In this document: positions 41,375 through 50,246 of the stretch, piece by piece
How positions within the stretch are numbered: position 1 is the first letter of the stretch
How the letters are laid out: every line of letters starts with the position of its first letter
Assembly: GCA_036867785.1 (NCBI GenBank)
Contig: CP145418.1
Coordinates: forward strand, 930,001-994,000
Origin: Plasmodiophora brassicae
Lineage: Eukaryota > Endomyxa: Phytomyxea > Phytomyxea > Plasmodiophorida
Direction of reading: 5' to 3'
DNA length: 64,000 nt
Made by a program: the position numbers and the translations under genes
Notes under the pieces: generated by a model
Told to the model about the DNA's origin: nothing
Seen by the model: only the letters and a program-made list of their open reading frames with translations
Databases searched by the model: none

Positions 41375-41760
41375 ACATATCCACATCGGGTCCACGTTTC
41401 TTCAGCTATTGCTTATAAACATAGAGCAGGAATCATAGCGATTACCACTTGGGGGCAGTCTGTTAGGGAAGGCGGTACCGCTGCAGTAAAAGCATTGCCA
41501 CCTTACGCACCCATCCGACGATTGGAATCCAGGGCGTCGCCGCTCCTTACAATCCGCTGATGCGCGAGCGGATCGAAATTCGGGGGCGCGATGGAAAAAT
41601 TCCGTGTCGTCTCATCTCGTCGTCTCCCACTACTGACGGCGGTCTAAAATTGGATCGGAACGATCACCAATACGTCGACGTCGATGCGATTGACGGTGGG
41701 TTTGGGCGAAAGGGGGTCGTGATCAGACGTGGGCTGATGACGGGGCGCGCGTAGGCGGCG
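41375..41760. other. Intergenic region, possible 5' exon of phosphomannose isomerase
   Basis: An ATG frame at 41560-41754 (MRERIEIRGRDGKIPCR) ends just before the isomerase frame and could supply an upstream exon. The acceptor-like gcgcgcgtag directly precedes the isomerase frame, but no convincing donor with the right phase was found. Otherwise nothing is recognised. Confidence 0.35.
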
Positions 41761-42994
41761 GTGGAGTTGGACTGCGCCGTGCAGAATTACGACTGGGGCA
41801 AGCGCGGTCGCGCGTCGGCGGTCGCTCGCCTGCAATCGTGCCTGCACGGCATCGATGAGGCGCTGCCGTATGCCGAGCTGTGGATGGGGACGCATGTCAG
41901 CGGGCCATCCGTCATTCGACGCGACGGATCCTTGCTGAAGGACGCGCTTGATGGACGCGATCTTCCATACCTGTTCAAAGTTCTTTCCGTGAACAAGGCG
42001 TTGTCGATCCAGGCGCACCCAGATAAAGCTCTGGCGGAACGTCTCCATGCAGAGCGCCCTAATGTAGGACGTGTTGACATGATCTTGTCTACGAATGTGA
42101 ATTCAACCTGCTTAGGTGTACAAGGACGGTAACCACAAACCGGAAATGGCGGTTGCTCTGACATCGTTCGAGGCACTCTGCGGATTTCGGCCTCTAGAGG
42201 AAATTGCAATTTTCCTGGAACGTGTCCCGCAACTGAAGGCGCTGGTTGGCGATGAAAGTGTCGCCCGGTTTGTGGCTGCTGTGACGTCTCGGGACGGCAC
42301 CAAGGACGCCCTTAGATCGGTGTTTACACGTTTGATGACGTGTCCGCCTGATCTGGTGGCGAAGAGCCTTCAGGAAATGCTGTCCGATCTAGCAAACCTG
42401 GACCTGGCCATCGAGGGTTCTCACTCGACGATGGACCTTCGTGAGCTCATCAAGCGACTTGCTGATGAGTACCCAGGAGACGTGGGCGTGTTCTGCGTCT
42501 TCTTCCTGAATGCGATGGCGCTGGCACCTGGTGAGGCGATTTTCCTGGGCGCGAACGAACCCCACGCGTACCTGCGCGGGGACTGTGTGGAGTGCATGGC
42601 CTGCTCCGATAATGTCGTTCGAGCCGGCCTCACGCCCAAGTACCGGGATGTCGATACGCTCTGCAGCATGCTGACGTACCGAGCGAACGTCCCCGAAGTC
42701 CTGAAGGCCACCGATGTGGACAGCCAGACGGTGGGCTACTGCCCGCCCGTGTCCGAGTTCTACCTGACGAAAACGGTCCTCGCGGGATCGGGGCACGATT
42801 ACCCGATGACTCCGTGTCCAGGGACGTCCATTGTTCTCTGTGCATCTGGAACGGGACAACTCGACAGCATTAACGTTTCCGCTGGAACCGTCATTGCCAT
42901 CCCGCCGAACCACGAACCCGTGATCTCATCGTCTAGCGACATGACGCTGTTTCGTTGTTCCGAGAACGTTTACTTCGGTAAGCCGTCGCCTTAG
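41761..42994 (+). CDS. PMI: Mannose-6-phosphate isomerase, type I
   Basis: Zn-dependent enzyme interconverting mannose-6-phosphate and fructose-6-phosphate, feeding GDP-mannose for glycosylation. Two exons, 41761-42063 and 42116-42994, around a 52-nt intron give about 393 aa. The N-terminal core CAVQNYDWGKRG is intact, but the frame begins with GTG and a stop lies immediately upstream, so the true start is in an upstream exon or non-canonical. Family signals: ELWMGTHVSGPS, LFKVLSVNKALSIQAHPDK (Zn ligands Gln and His), DGNHKPEMAVALTSFEALCG (Zn ligand Glu), GEAIFLGANEPHAYL (Zn ligand His) and AGLTPKYRDVDTLCSML. All metal ligands are present. The end FRCSENVYFGKPSP lies close to the family length of about 420 aa. 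Confidence 0.9.
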
Positions 42995-43066
42995 GTCGGC
43001 TACGACGTCGCCGAGTCGTGTGTTCCCGGACAGTCCTAACACACGAAGATGAGTAAACCGAAGAGG

Positions 43067-43447
43067 TTACCCACCTCTGTAGGCCACAAAGTCAGAACAG
43101 TGGGCCAGTCGGCGTGCAGGCACTTCTGTACCCAATGGGCGGGATGAGAGCAACCTCGTCATCCGGGCTCAACGGGCGCTGGTCTGCTAGGTCTCTGTAC
43201 TCTAGGTTGACGGCCAGCATCATGTAATCGCTCAGCTGACGCAGCTGTGGGTATTCGGCGTACACCTGCACCAGTCGTGCCATGATCAGTCGGCCCGCCC
43301 ACGCGCCTGCCTCGTTCGCACGCGCCGCACCTTGGCAATCAGGCCGTCCAGCGTGACGGGCGGCGTGACGTTGATCTCGATGGCAGGCGCCCCGCCCACC
43401 AGGTCACGCGCCATGCCGAACACCAGCAGGCGGTACGCGGTCGGCAT
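43067..43447 (-). CDS. MOCS2A: Molybdopterin synthase sulfur carrier subunit (MoaD/MOCS2A)
   Basis: Three exons (43331-43447, 43132-43265, 43067-43076) with introns of 65 and 55 nt join to 86 aa, the usual size. The start MPTAYRLLVFGMARDLVGG matches the beta-grasp opening of MoaD; AYEY-type YPQLRQL, MMLAVNLEYRD and DDEVALIPPI follow. The last exon is ten nucleotides long and completes the C-terminal Gly-Gly tail (IPPIGGG then stop) that is thiocarboxylated to deliver sulfur for molybdopterin. Recovery of the Gly-Gly end strongly supports both splice sites. Cytosolic, partner of MOCS2B. The same frame continues upstream without a stop into a transposase-type helix-turn-helix. Confidence 0.88.
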
Positions 43448-43669
43448 GCCGGCCAACCCCGTGCGTTGCCGGATCGAAGAGGCCGGGCGGTACACCTTCG
43501 CCCCGTGGCGGACGTCCTCTTTGTCGAGCAGCGTGCGCCACCGCTTGATCTGACGGTAGTCGACGCCGTACTTCTGGCTCGTTCGGTAGACCTTGCCAGG
43601 TTCGTCGTAGGCCTCGCGGGCAATGGCAATCTTCTCGCCGAGGGTGTAGCGGACAACGCCACGGCCCAT
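43448..43669 (-). mobile_element. Transposase-type helix-turn-helix fragment in frame with MOCS2A
   Basis: From ATG 43669 a 74-codon segment reads MGRGVVRYTLGEKIAIAREA, then SQKYGVDYRQIKRWRTLLDK, a CENP-B/psq-like helix-turn-helix typical of the N-terminus of DDE transposases. No catalytic DDE region follows; the frame runs straight into the initiator of MOCS2A. It is either an element fragment inserted upstream of MOCS2A or a true N-terminal extension. Its upstream flank (43690 onward) belongs to the spacer repeat of the downstream array. Confidence 0.55.
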
Positions 43670-43689
43670 CAGCGAGCGACCTCGGCAAA

Positions 43690-44528
43690 TAACACCGTCG
43701 AGGTCGCCTTGGCGCGCGCGCCATCGTTCGCGCCAGAGTCCAGACCCGCCCATATAACCCCCTACATACATAGATAGACACGGGGTGATCTGCCCAGAAT
43801 TTACGGTATTGGTGAATGGTGTGCCGTTGCAGGATGCACTCGGAATGAGATACCAATAGTTGCCCATGGTGGAGGCAAGTATGCACATGGGTTAGCGACA
43901 GCCGGGTTCTGGGCACTTCCCTACCTATGTACATACGAACCGCTGCGCAGGTCTGGACGCCTTATCAAGTGGTCGTCATTACCTGCCAGTGGCGAACACA
44001 GACTGGTTCACCGATATCAGCTCCCCAGCATCAACACCGTTCTTGGACATCGGATCATCGTCATCATCGCCTGATGAGGTCAGGGATATGGTGATTCACA
44101 TTCGATAGAAGCCGCTCCTAACGCGTCTGCGAGCGGTCACGTTGATCAGCGGAAACGCGTACTATCTGTGGCCCGGTCCGGACCAACGAGCCCACACATG
44201 ACGAGGCGAACTCAGAAACATCCGTATGATGAACGAAGGATCAGTTAGGATCATGCTTCCACTTGCGGGTGACGGCACAGTAAAGCTTAAGACGTCGTCG
44301 TGGACAACCAAATGTGGGACGAAACAATGGCGAGCCGCGACATCGTTGCACCTGGATCAAGTGGCAATACAGGCATTACTGCCGAAGATCGTTGTTCCTG
44401 AACGCGTTTGTATTTTTGGCTGGACTATTGTTATACCTCTTAGGAGGTACGGGGACACATTGAATAACCGGGAAGGATATCTTCATAGGCAGGCAGCTGC
44501 CAGAGGTTGGCAGGGGCGGGAAACGGGA
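43690..44528. repeat. Diverged copy of the array spacer
   Basis: This 840-bp region aligns along its length with 49430-50246 and its exact copy 56464-57280, at perhaps 80% identity by eye. Shared blocks include cacagactggttcaccgata, tcagctccccagca and ccgagccgcgacatcg-type stretches. It forms the 3' flank of array copy 1. Minus-strand ATG frames of the type MCI.AS.MG.YWY are present in all copies. Confidence 0.8.
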
Positions 44529-47500
44529 TCAGAATTGCAGAGTGAGGATAATGACAAGCAGGACGGCGACGGTTGAATGGGATGGGGACGTCATGGCGCG
44601 GGCGGCGGCTCTTACTGTTTCAAGCGCAGCCGCAGTACACTGGTCGGAGCTGGTAACCTGCCGGCCGTCCTGGCAGACGTGCATGGTCTGCACGGTCAAC
44701 GCGTCGAACGTGGCGACGCCTGGATTGTTCGGGTCCTCGAGCGTCGCCAGGACCGCCGCCTGGTCGGCCGGCGTGGACGATTTGAAGCTGATGACGAGCG
44801 TTACCGTATTTGACGGCGCATTCACCGTCGCGGTCTCGATGATGATGCGATCCTTGCCGATGCCCAGCGCCGCGCTCTCCCCGTTCTGGAACCGGTCCTT
44901 GGCCGCGTCCAGCGATTCGAATGCCAATAACGTCATCGCGAACCGAACTCGCAGCACGTACCCGACAACGCCCCGCGTGAATCCACCAGATGGCCTCGTT
45001 GTCGCCATCGCGCGTCGAACGAGACGCATCGTCTGTGACGCCTGGTAATCGGTGGCGATCGCCAACCACCAGGACGTCTGCGGTTTAGCATTCGCGAACA
45101 CGATCGTCAATGACCTGCCCGTCGACACGATGGGAACGCCAACGGCCACGGAGACCTCGACGTTCGTCGTCGCATCGTAGACGGAGATGGACGGGGTGAT
45201 CGTCCTGAACGTCAGCTGAACGGAGCGCCCAGGTGACGACGACGTCACCGTGATGGAGCAGTCGACGTTGCCGCCCCAGATCTCGAGCTGGCGACCCAGT
45301 CCTGGGCAGACGGCCGTTGCCTGAGGGCCCTGACAGAACGCGGACGTCGTCGTCTGGATGACGGTCGTCGGCAACGGGGCGGTGCTGGCAACGGCGGTCC
45401 AGTACGAGCCGGCCTGCTGGAGCGTCGAGGTGATCGTCACTGAATGCCCCGTCAGCGCGTCGCTCATCCACACGGGGTACGTGCTGGCGCCAACGATGGC
45501 GACGGCCGAGTCGCGACCCCACATGCTGTACGACTGGAACGCCATTCGTACGATGCACTGAGGCGCGGCCGTGATCACCAACGTACAATTCGTCAGGGTG
45601 AACGACGAGATGGGAACCGGCGGCCCCGAACACGGCAGGTTCAGGTTCATCGCGCCCGTGCAGAGCGTCGGCCGAGGCACGTCGATGGCGACGATGGTCC
45701 ACGACGAGTGCGATCCGGTGACGAGCGACGAGATCGTCAGCGAACCGCCGTATGAGGTGAACGTGGGATCCCGCGACTGAAGCGGGTTGTGGGTGCGGAC
45801 CCCGTCGTCGACGTTGAGCGCGTCGCCCATTTCGTACATGCTGATCGAGGCGAACACGAGTTTCACCGAGCGCCCGGGCGTCGCCCTCACCACCACGCTG
45901 CAGTTGGTCGCCATGTAGGCGACCGATATGGTCACGTTCTGGCCGGGTCCTGCGATGGCGACGTGCTGATTTCCCGTGCAGAACGTCGGCATGGGCGGAC
46001 TGGGAACGTCAAAGGCAACGACGGTCCAGGATGACGACGACCCCAGGGTGCGCGACGAGATCGTCAGCGATCGTCCGTACGACGTGAACGATGGATAGTT
46101 CCAGTACGTCGCCACGGCGCTGTACGTGTGGTACCCGTCGCCGACGGTCAGGTAATCGCCAGACTGCCACACTTCGACGGACGAGAACAGGAGGCGGAGG
46201 GCTCGACCGGGCGTCGCGGTCACAACCAGCGTGCAATTCGGCGTGCTCGTCGACACAATCGTCGCGTTCTGCCCGGGCGCCGTCATTGCCAGGTTCATCG
46301 CGCCCGTGCAGAGCGTCGGCATCGGCGGCCTGGGGACGTCAAAGGCGGTCGCCTGCCAGGTCGAGTACGACCCCGTGATGTGCGATGCGATCGTCACCGA
46401 CGGACCGTACGACGTGAACGCCGTGTAGGACCCGGCCTGGGTCTTGTACCCGTCGGTGACGGTCAGGGTGTCCGACAACCACATACCGACGGACGAGAAT
46501 ACGACCCGGACGGCGCGCCCGGCGGTCGCCTTCACCGTCAAGGCGCAGTCGGCGGGGACGTACGCCGACGATATCGTCACGTTCTGGCCGACGCCGGCAA
46601 TGTTGAGCTCCTGGGCGCCGCTCGTGCAGAACGCTGTCGGGCGAACCGCCGCCGAAACGGATACGGCGCCGCCGGTGGTGTACAGACCAGGGCCAGCGGC
46701 GACGAACGCGATGGTCAACGTGTTGCCGGACGAGACGTACTGGCGTCCTGTCCACGACAATGACAAGGGGGCGCTGCTGCCGACGTCGTAAGCCAGAAGC
46801 CGGACGCGCTGATCGTAGTAGGTGGTCGTCGGCGTGACGGCGACGGACTGGCCCGCGTTCGTCGCGATCGTCATCGTGCAATTCTGGCCCGTCGCCCGCA
46901 CGGTGACTTGCTGGCCGGGCGTCGTCAGCGCCAGAATTTGCCCAGAGGCCCGCGTGCAGTACACCAGGCCGACTACAGGGGCGACGTCAGCGACCGAGAC
47001 GGCCCACCAGGAGCTCGCTTGCTGGATGCTGAACGCGATCGTCATCGAGCGCCCCGTCGACGTGATCGACCCGGACAGGGCGAGCGCGTTCCCGACCAGA
47101 ACGGCGATCACGGTGGACTTCGTCGTGTTGCCGTCGAAGATCGTCACGGCGTCGGACCCGTACAGGGACGCCTCCGACGTTGTGAACTGGACGACGCGGC
47201 CGGGCGTCGCCGTGATCGTCACCGCACAGTCCATCCCGGCCGAGTACACCCAGGTGTTGTCGTTCGGCGCCACGAGCGTCGCCTGCGACGCCAGACCGCA
47301 GTAGACGTAGGGCGGCGTGGTCGGCCCCGAAACGAGCGGGTGCTGGGCCTGCGACGCCCGTACGGTATCGTTGTAGGGCAGCGCGCAGGCGAACGAGCTC
47401 GTCGAGCAGTACATGGGCTGGAAGTAGGCACCGCACCTGACAGTGTCAACGTTCAGACGTCGAGCGGACGCGCGGCCGGCAGAACCCGGCGGGACGTACC

Positions 47501-49037
47501 AGCCGAACGTGGAGCAGCAGCGCCCTGGCGAGCACCCGCTGTTGCCGAACATGGGCCCGCACTGGTGGTCGGGTCGTTCCCCTCCCGAGCACGTCGGCAG
47601 CGTGTTCGTGGTCGGCACTGGGACGTCGTAGGCGCGCGCCGTCCAGCCAAAGTTCGCGTTGGCCGACGTGAACACGACGGTCATCGTGCGGCCCGTCGAG
47701 ATGGCCGTCGTCGACGTCGACGCCTCCAGGATGCTGGACGTGCCGTTGCCGTCGTAAACGACCAGGAAGTCGCCGTAGGTCAGGTACAGGTACGGGAACA
47801 CGAGCTGGACGACGTGCCCGACGCTGGCCGTGATCACGAACGTGCAGTCGAGGCCGGACGCGAACCGCCCCGTCGGATGGCTGGCGATCGACACCGACCC
47901 GCCCAGCCCGATCGGCACGTTCTGCGACGTGGCGCCCTGCTGGCTGCAGTAGTACGTCCCGTTCGTCGCCACGAACGACGTCGACGGGGCCGGCGTCGGG
48001 GCCGGCGTGCGCCCACCAGTCGTTGTTGCTTTCGAGGTCGATCGTGGCCTCGTGGTGATGATGCGGATGCGTTCGCCGACCTCATCGGCGACATACATGG
48101 TGCCGTCGGGGCCGAACGCGAGCCCGGCCGGATGCTGGAAGTTGGCGGTCAGCGACGGGCCGTCGGCGTACCCGCCGATACCGCCCGCGTACGTCGTCAC
48201 GTTGCCCAGCGGCGTCGTCACCTTCCGGATGCGGTTGCTGCCGTACTCGGCGACGAACAGGTTGCCGTTGGGGTCGAGGCGGATCCCATACGGGTAGTCG
48301 AACGTGGCCGCCAGGCCGACACCTTCCCGCGATCCGACCGTGCCGCTGCCAGCCAGCACCGATACCTTGCCGGCCGTGTCGACCTGCTTGATCTGGAAGT
48401 TGGACGTGTCGGAGACGTAGATCGTGCCGGACGGGGCGATGGCAACGCCCCAGGGCCGGCTGAACCCGCCGGCGACGGTGGACACCGTCCCGGTCGGCGT
48501 CACCTTGCGAACCAGGTTGTTGCCGGAATCGGCGACGTACAGGTTGTCGTGCGCGTCGATGGCGAGCCCGGCCGGGTTCCTGAACATGGCCGACGTGCCG
48601 TCACCGTTCATGGTCCCGGAGGTGCCGTTGCCGGCCCACGCCGTCACCGCCAGGTTGCTCGCGATCTTCACGATTATGTGACGGCGGATCAGGCTGACGA
48701 ACAGGTTGCCGTGCGAGTCGAAGACCAGGTCGGTCGGGCCGTCCAGCGTCAGGGTGCTCGTCAGGTTCAGCGTCGAGACGACGCCCGATTGCGTTACTCT
48801 CCGGATGGCGTTGTTGTCGCAGTCGGCCACGATGACGTTGTTCGTGGCCCAGTCGACGGCGACGCCGAACGGTGTGTCGAACGAGGCCAGCGCCCCGATG
48901 CCGTCGGCAGAGCCGACCTGCCCGGATCCGGCCAGCGTGTGCACGTACGGGTCGGCGTAACCGATGCTGTCCACAGCGACGAGCACCAGCAGCACGAGCA
49001 ACAGCAGCGACATGACCGGCGGCGACTTAGGCAGCAT
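44529..49037 (-). CDS. NHL-hevein-CUB giant secreted protein, array copy 1
   Basis: Intronless 1,502-aa protein from ATG 49037 with a signal peptide (residues 1-26, LLLLVLLVLVAVDSIG). Residues 30-328 form about six NHL beta-propeller repeats (FGVAVDWATNNVIVADCDNN, AGLAIDAHDNLYVADSGNN). A CUB-like module begins near 355, then a hevein-like chitin-binding type-1 module (CGPMFGNSGCSPGRCCSTFG) near 465-500. Seven more CUB-like modules of about 110 aa each keep one Cys pair and the pattern CTVV.ATPGR...FTSYG..LTISS. A C-terminal 190-aa SEA-like region (LDAAKDRFQNGESAALGIGK) ends in a hydrophobic tail (STVAVLLVIILTLQF) suggesting a membrane or GPI anchor. Predicted surface or wall-associated adhesive protein binding chitin-like glycans. 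The frame is open 194 codons further upstream, but that part lies in repeat spacer. Confidence 0.85.
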   Translation of the reverse strand: MLPKSPPVMSLLLLVLLVLVAVDSIGYADPYVHTLAGSGQVGSADGIGALASFDTPFGVAVDWATNNVIVADCDNNAIRRVTQSGVVSTLNLTSTLTLDGPTDLVFDSHGNLFVSLIRRHIIVKIASNLAVTAWAGNGTSGTMNGDGTSAMFRNPAGLAIDAHDNLYVADSGNNLVRKVTPTGTVSTVAGGFSRPWGVAIAPSGTIYVSDTSNFQIKQVDTAGKVSVLAGSGTVGSREGVGLAATFDYPYGIRLDPNGNLFVAEYGSNRIRKVTTPLGNVTTYAGGIGGYADGPSLTANFQHPAGLAFGPDGTMYVADEVGERIRIITTRPRSTSKATTTGGRTPAPTPAPSTSFVATNGTYYCSQQGATSQNVPIGLGGSVSIASHPTGRFASGLDCTFVITASVGHVVQLVFPYLYLTYGDFLVVYDGNGTSSILEASTSTTAISTGRTMTVVFTSANANFGWTARAYDVPVPTTNTLPTCSGGERPDHQCGPMFGNSGCSPGRCCSTFGWYVPPGSAGRASARRLNVDTVRCGAYFQPMYCSTSSFACALPYNDTVRASQAQHPLVSGPTTPPYVYCGLASQATLVAPNDNTWVYSAGMDCAVTITATPGRVVQFTTSEASLYGSDAVTIFDGNTTKSTVIAVLVGNALALSGSITSTGRSMTIAFSIQQASSWWAVSVADVAPVVGLVYCTRASGQILALTTPGQQVTVRATGQNCTMTIATNAGQSVAVTPTTTYYDQRVRLLAYDVGSSAPLSLSWTGRQYVSSGNTLTIAFVAAGPGLYTTGGAVSVSAAVRPTAFCTSGAQELNIAGVGQNVTISSAYVPADCALTVKATAGRAVRVVFSSVGMWLSDTLTVTDGYKTQAGSYTAFTSYGPSVTIASHITGSYSTWQATAFDVPRPPMPTLCTGAMNLAMTAPGQNATIVSTSTPNCTLVVTATPGRALRLLFSSVEVWQSGDYLTVGDGYHTYSAVATYWNYPSFTSYGRSLTISSRTLGSSSSWTVVAFDVPSPPMPTFCTGNQHVAIAGPGQNVTISVAYMATNCSVVVRATPGRSVKLVFASISMYEMGDALNVDDGVRTHNPLQSRDPTFTSYGGSLTISSLVTGSHSSWTIVAIDVPRPTLCTGAMNLNLPCSGPPVPISSFTLTNCTLVITAAPQCIVRMAFQSYSMWGRDSAVAIVGASTYPVWMSDALTGHSVTITSTLQQAGSYWTAVASTAPLPTTVIQTTTSAFCQGPQATAVCPGLGRQLEIWGGNVDCSITVTSSSPGRSVQLTFRTITPSISVYDATTNVEVSVAVGVPIVSTGRSLTIVFANAKPQTSWWLAIATDYQASQTMRLVRRAMATTRPSGGFTRGVVGYVLRVRFAMTLLAFESLDAAKDRFQNGESAALGIGKDRIIIETATVNAPSNTVTLVISFKSSTPADQAAVLATLEDPNNPGVATFDALTVQTMHVCQDGRQVTSSDQCTAAALETVRAAARAMTSPSHSTVAVLLVIILTLQF

Positions 49038-50246
49038 CGTGACGCGTTGTTGGACGGGAGCGCGAGCTCGTTGGTTGGGGGATATGAAAAATGAGAAGGA
49101 TGCTGCCGATGGGCGGATCTCGTCCAGCCGAGATTCGCCTGTGCTCACCCGCCCAAATATCTCTGTCGTCATCCGCGCGGCATGGCGAGGGCACGCGATC
49201 CCCCATACGATGCGTCGAGTCGATGAAGATCCAGGGGCGGCAGCCCGATGAATCTGGGACGCGAGCACGCGTATCCGTCCAGCCTGCCCTGGCCGCCCTC
49301 GGCAGGTGCCATTGGCACGCGAATCCCGCGTGCCCTCGCCCAGGACCGCGTCGTACGCGAGTGGCCACCACACATCGTGTATTGGTGTACGTTCGTCAAC
49401 GTTCGTACCGTTGGCAATGCGCGATGAGGGCCGTTGAGGTCGCCTTGTCGCTCGCTTTCGTTTCGCGCCAGACCCGCCCAAATAATCCGCTTCCAGCCAA
49501 TTGGATAGATAGGGGGTCATCTGCCCAGAATTTTCGTTATTGTTGAATTGTATGCCGTTGCAGTATGCACTCGGTCTGGGATACCAATAGATGCCCATGT
49601 TGGAGGCAAATATGCACATAGGTTAGCGACAGCCGGTTCCTGGGCAATTCTCTACCTATGCGCTTGGCCGTTTATCTACTGGTCGTCATCGCCTGCCAGA
49701 GGCGAACACAGACTGGTTCACCGATATCAGCTCCCCAGCACCAACGCCGTTCTTGGACACCGGTATCATGGTCATCATCGCCTGACGAGTTCAAGGACAT
49801 CTCGAATTATATACGATATAAGCCGCTACGGGCGTGTCCGCGCGCGATCACGTTTATCAGCGGAAATGCATACTGTCTGTGGCCCTGTCGGGACGAACGA
49901 ACCCGCACATGACGAGGCAGACTCATAAACATCGCCATCCGTATGGGTATGGTGAACGAAGGACCAGTTAGGATCACGCTTCCACTTGGTGGTGACCGCT
50001 CAGTAAAGCCTACGTCGTCGCCGTGAACAACTATCAACCTCGGGACGAAACATCGCCGAGCCGCGACATCGTTGGCACCTGGTTCAAGGGGCAACGCAGG
50101 CACTAGGTAGTACTGCCGGAGAATGTTGTTCCTGAAGGCGATTGTATTATCGCTGGATTATTGTTAGTCCTCTTATGAGGTGCGGAGACACATCGAATAA
50201 CGGGGAAGGATATCCAGTCAGGCAGCTGCCAGAGGACGAAACGGGA
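49038..50246. repeat. Array spacer between copies 1 and 2
   Basis: 1.2 kb upstream of copy 1 and downstream of copy 2. It is repeated without visible substitutions at 56072-57280, and its distal 800 bp in diverged form at 43690-44528. It contains the promoter of copy 1. An open ATG frame at 49038-49619 (MCIFASNMGIYWY) is continuous with the copy-1 coding frame but is probably not translated as part of it, since the signal peptide lies internal to it. Confidence 0.85.

Noticed and set aside
46908-49094. 728-codon plus-strand open frame (and similar ones at 53170-54705 and 60207-62225)
   Set aside because: They are antisense to the CUB/NHL genes, rich in Arg/Gly/Asp low-complexity sequence, and arise from the GC-biased codon use of the real minus-strand genes; no domain or signal peptide is seen.
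49038-49619. 194-codon N-terminal extension of CUB copy 1 (MCIFASNMGIYWY...)
   Set aside because: It would bury the signal peptide inside the protein and lies in spacer sequence that is also found where no CUB gene follows in that frame; copy 3 lacks it.
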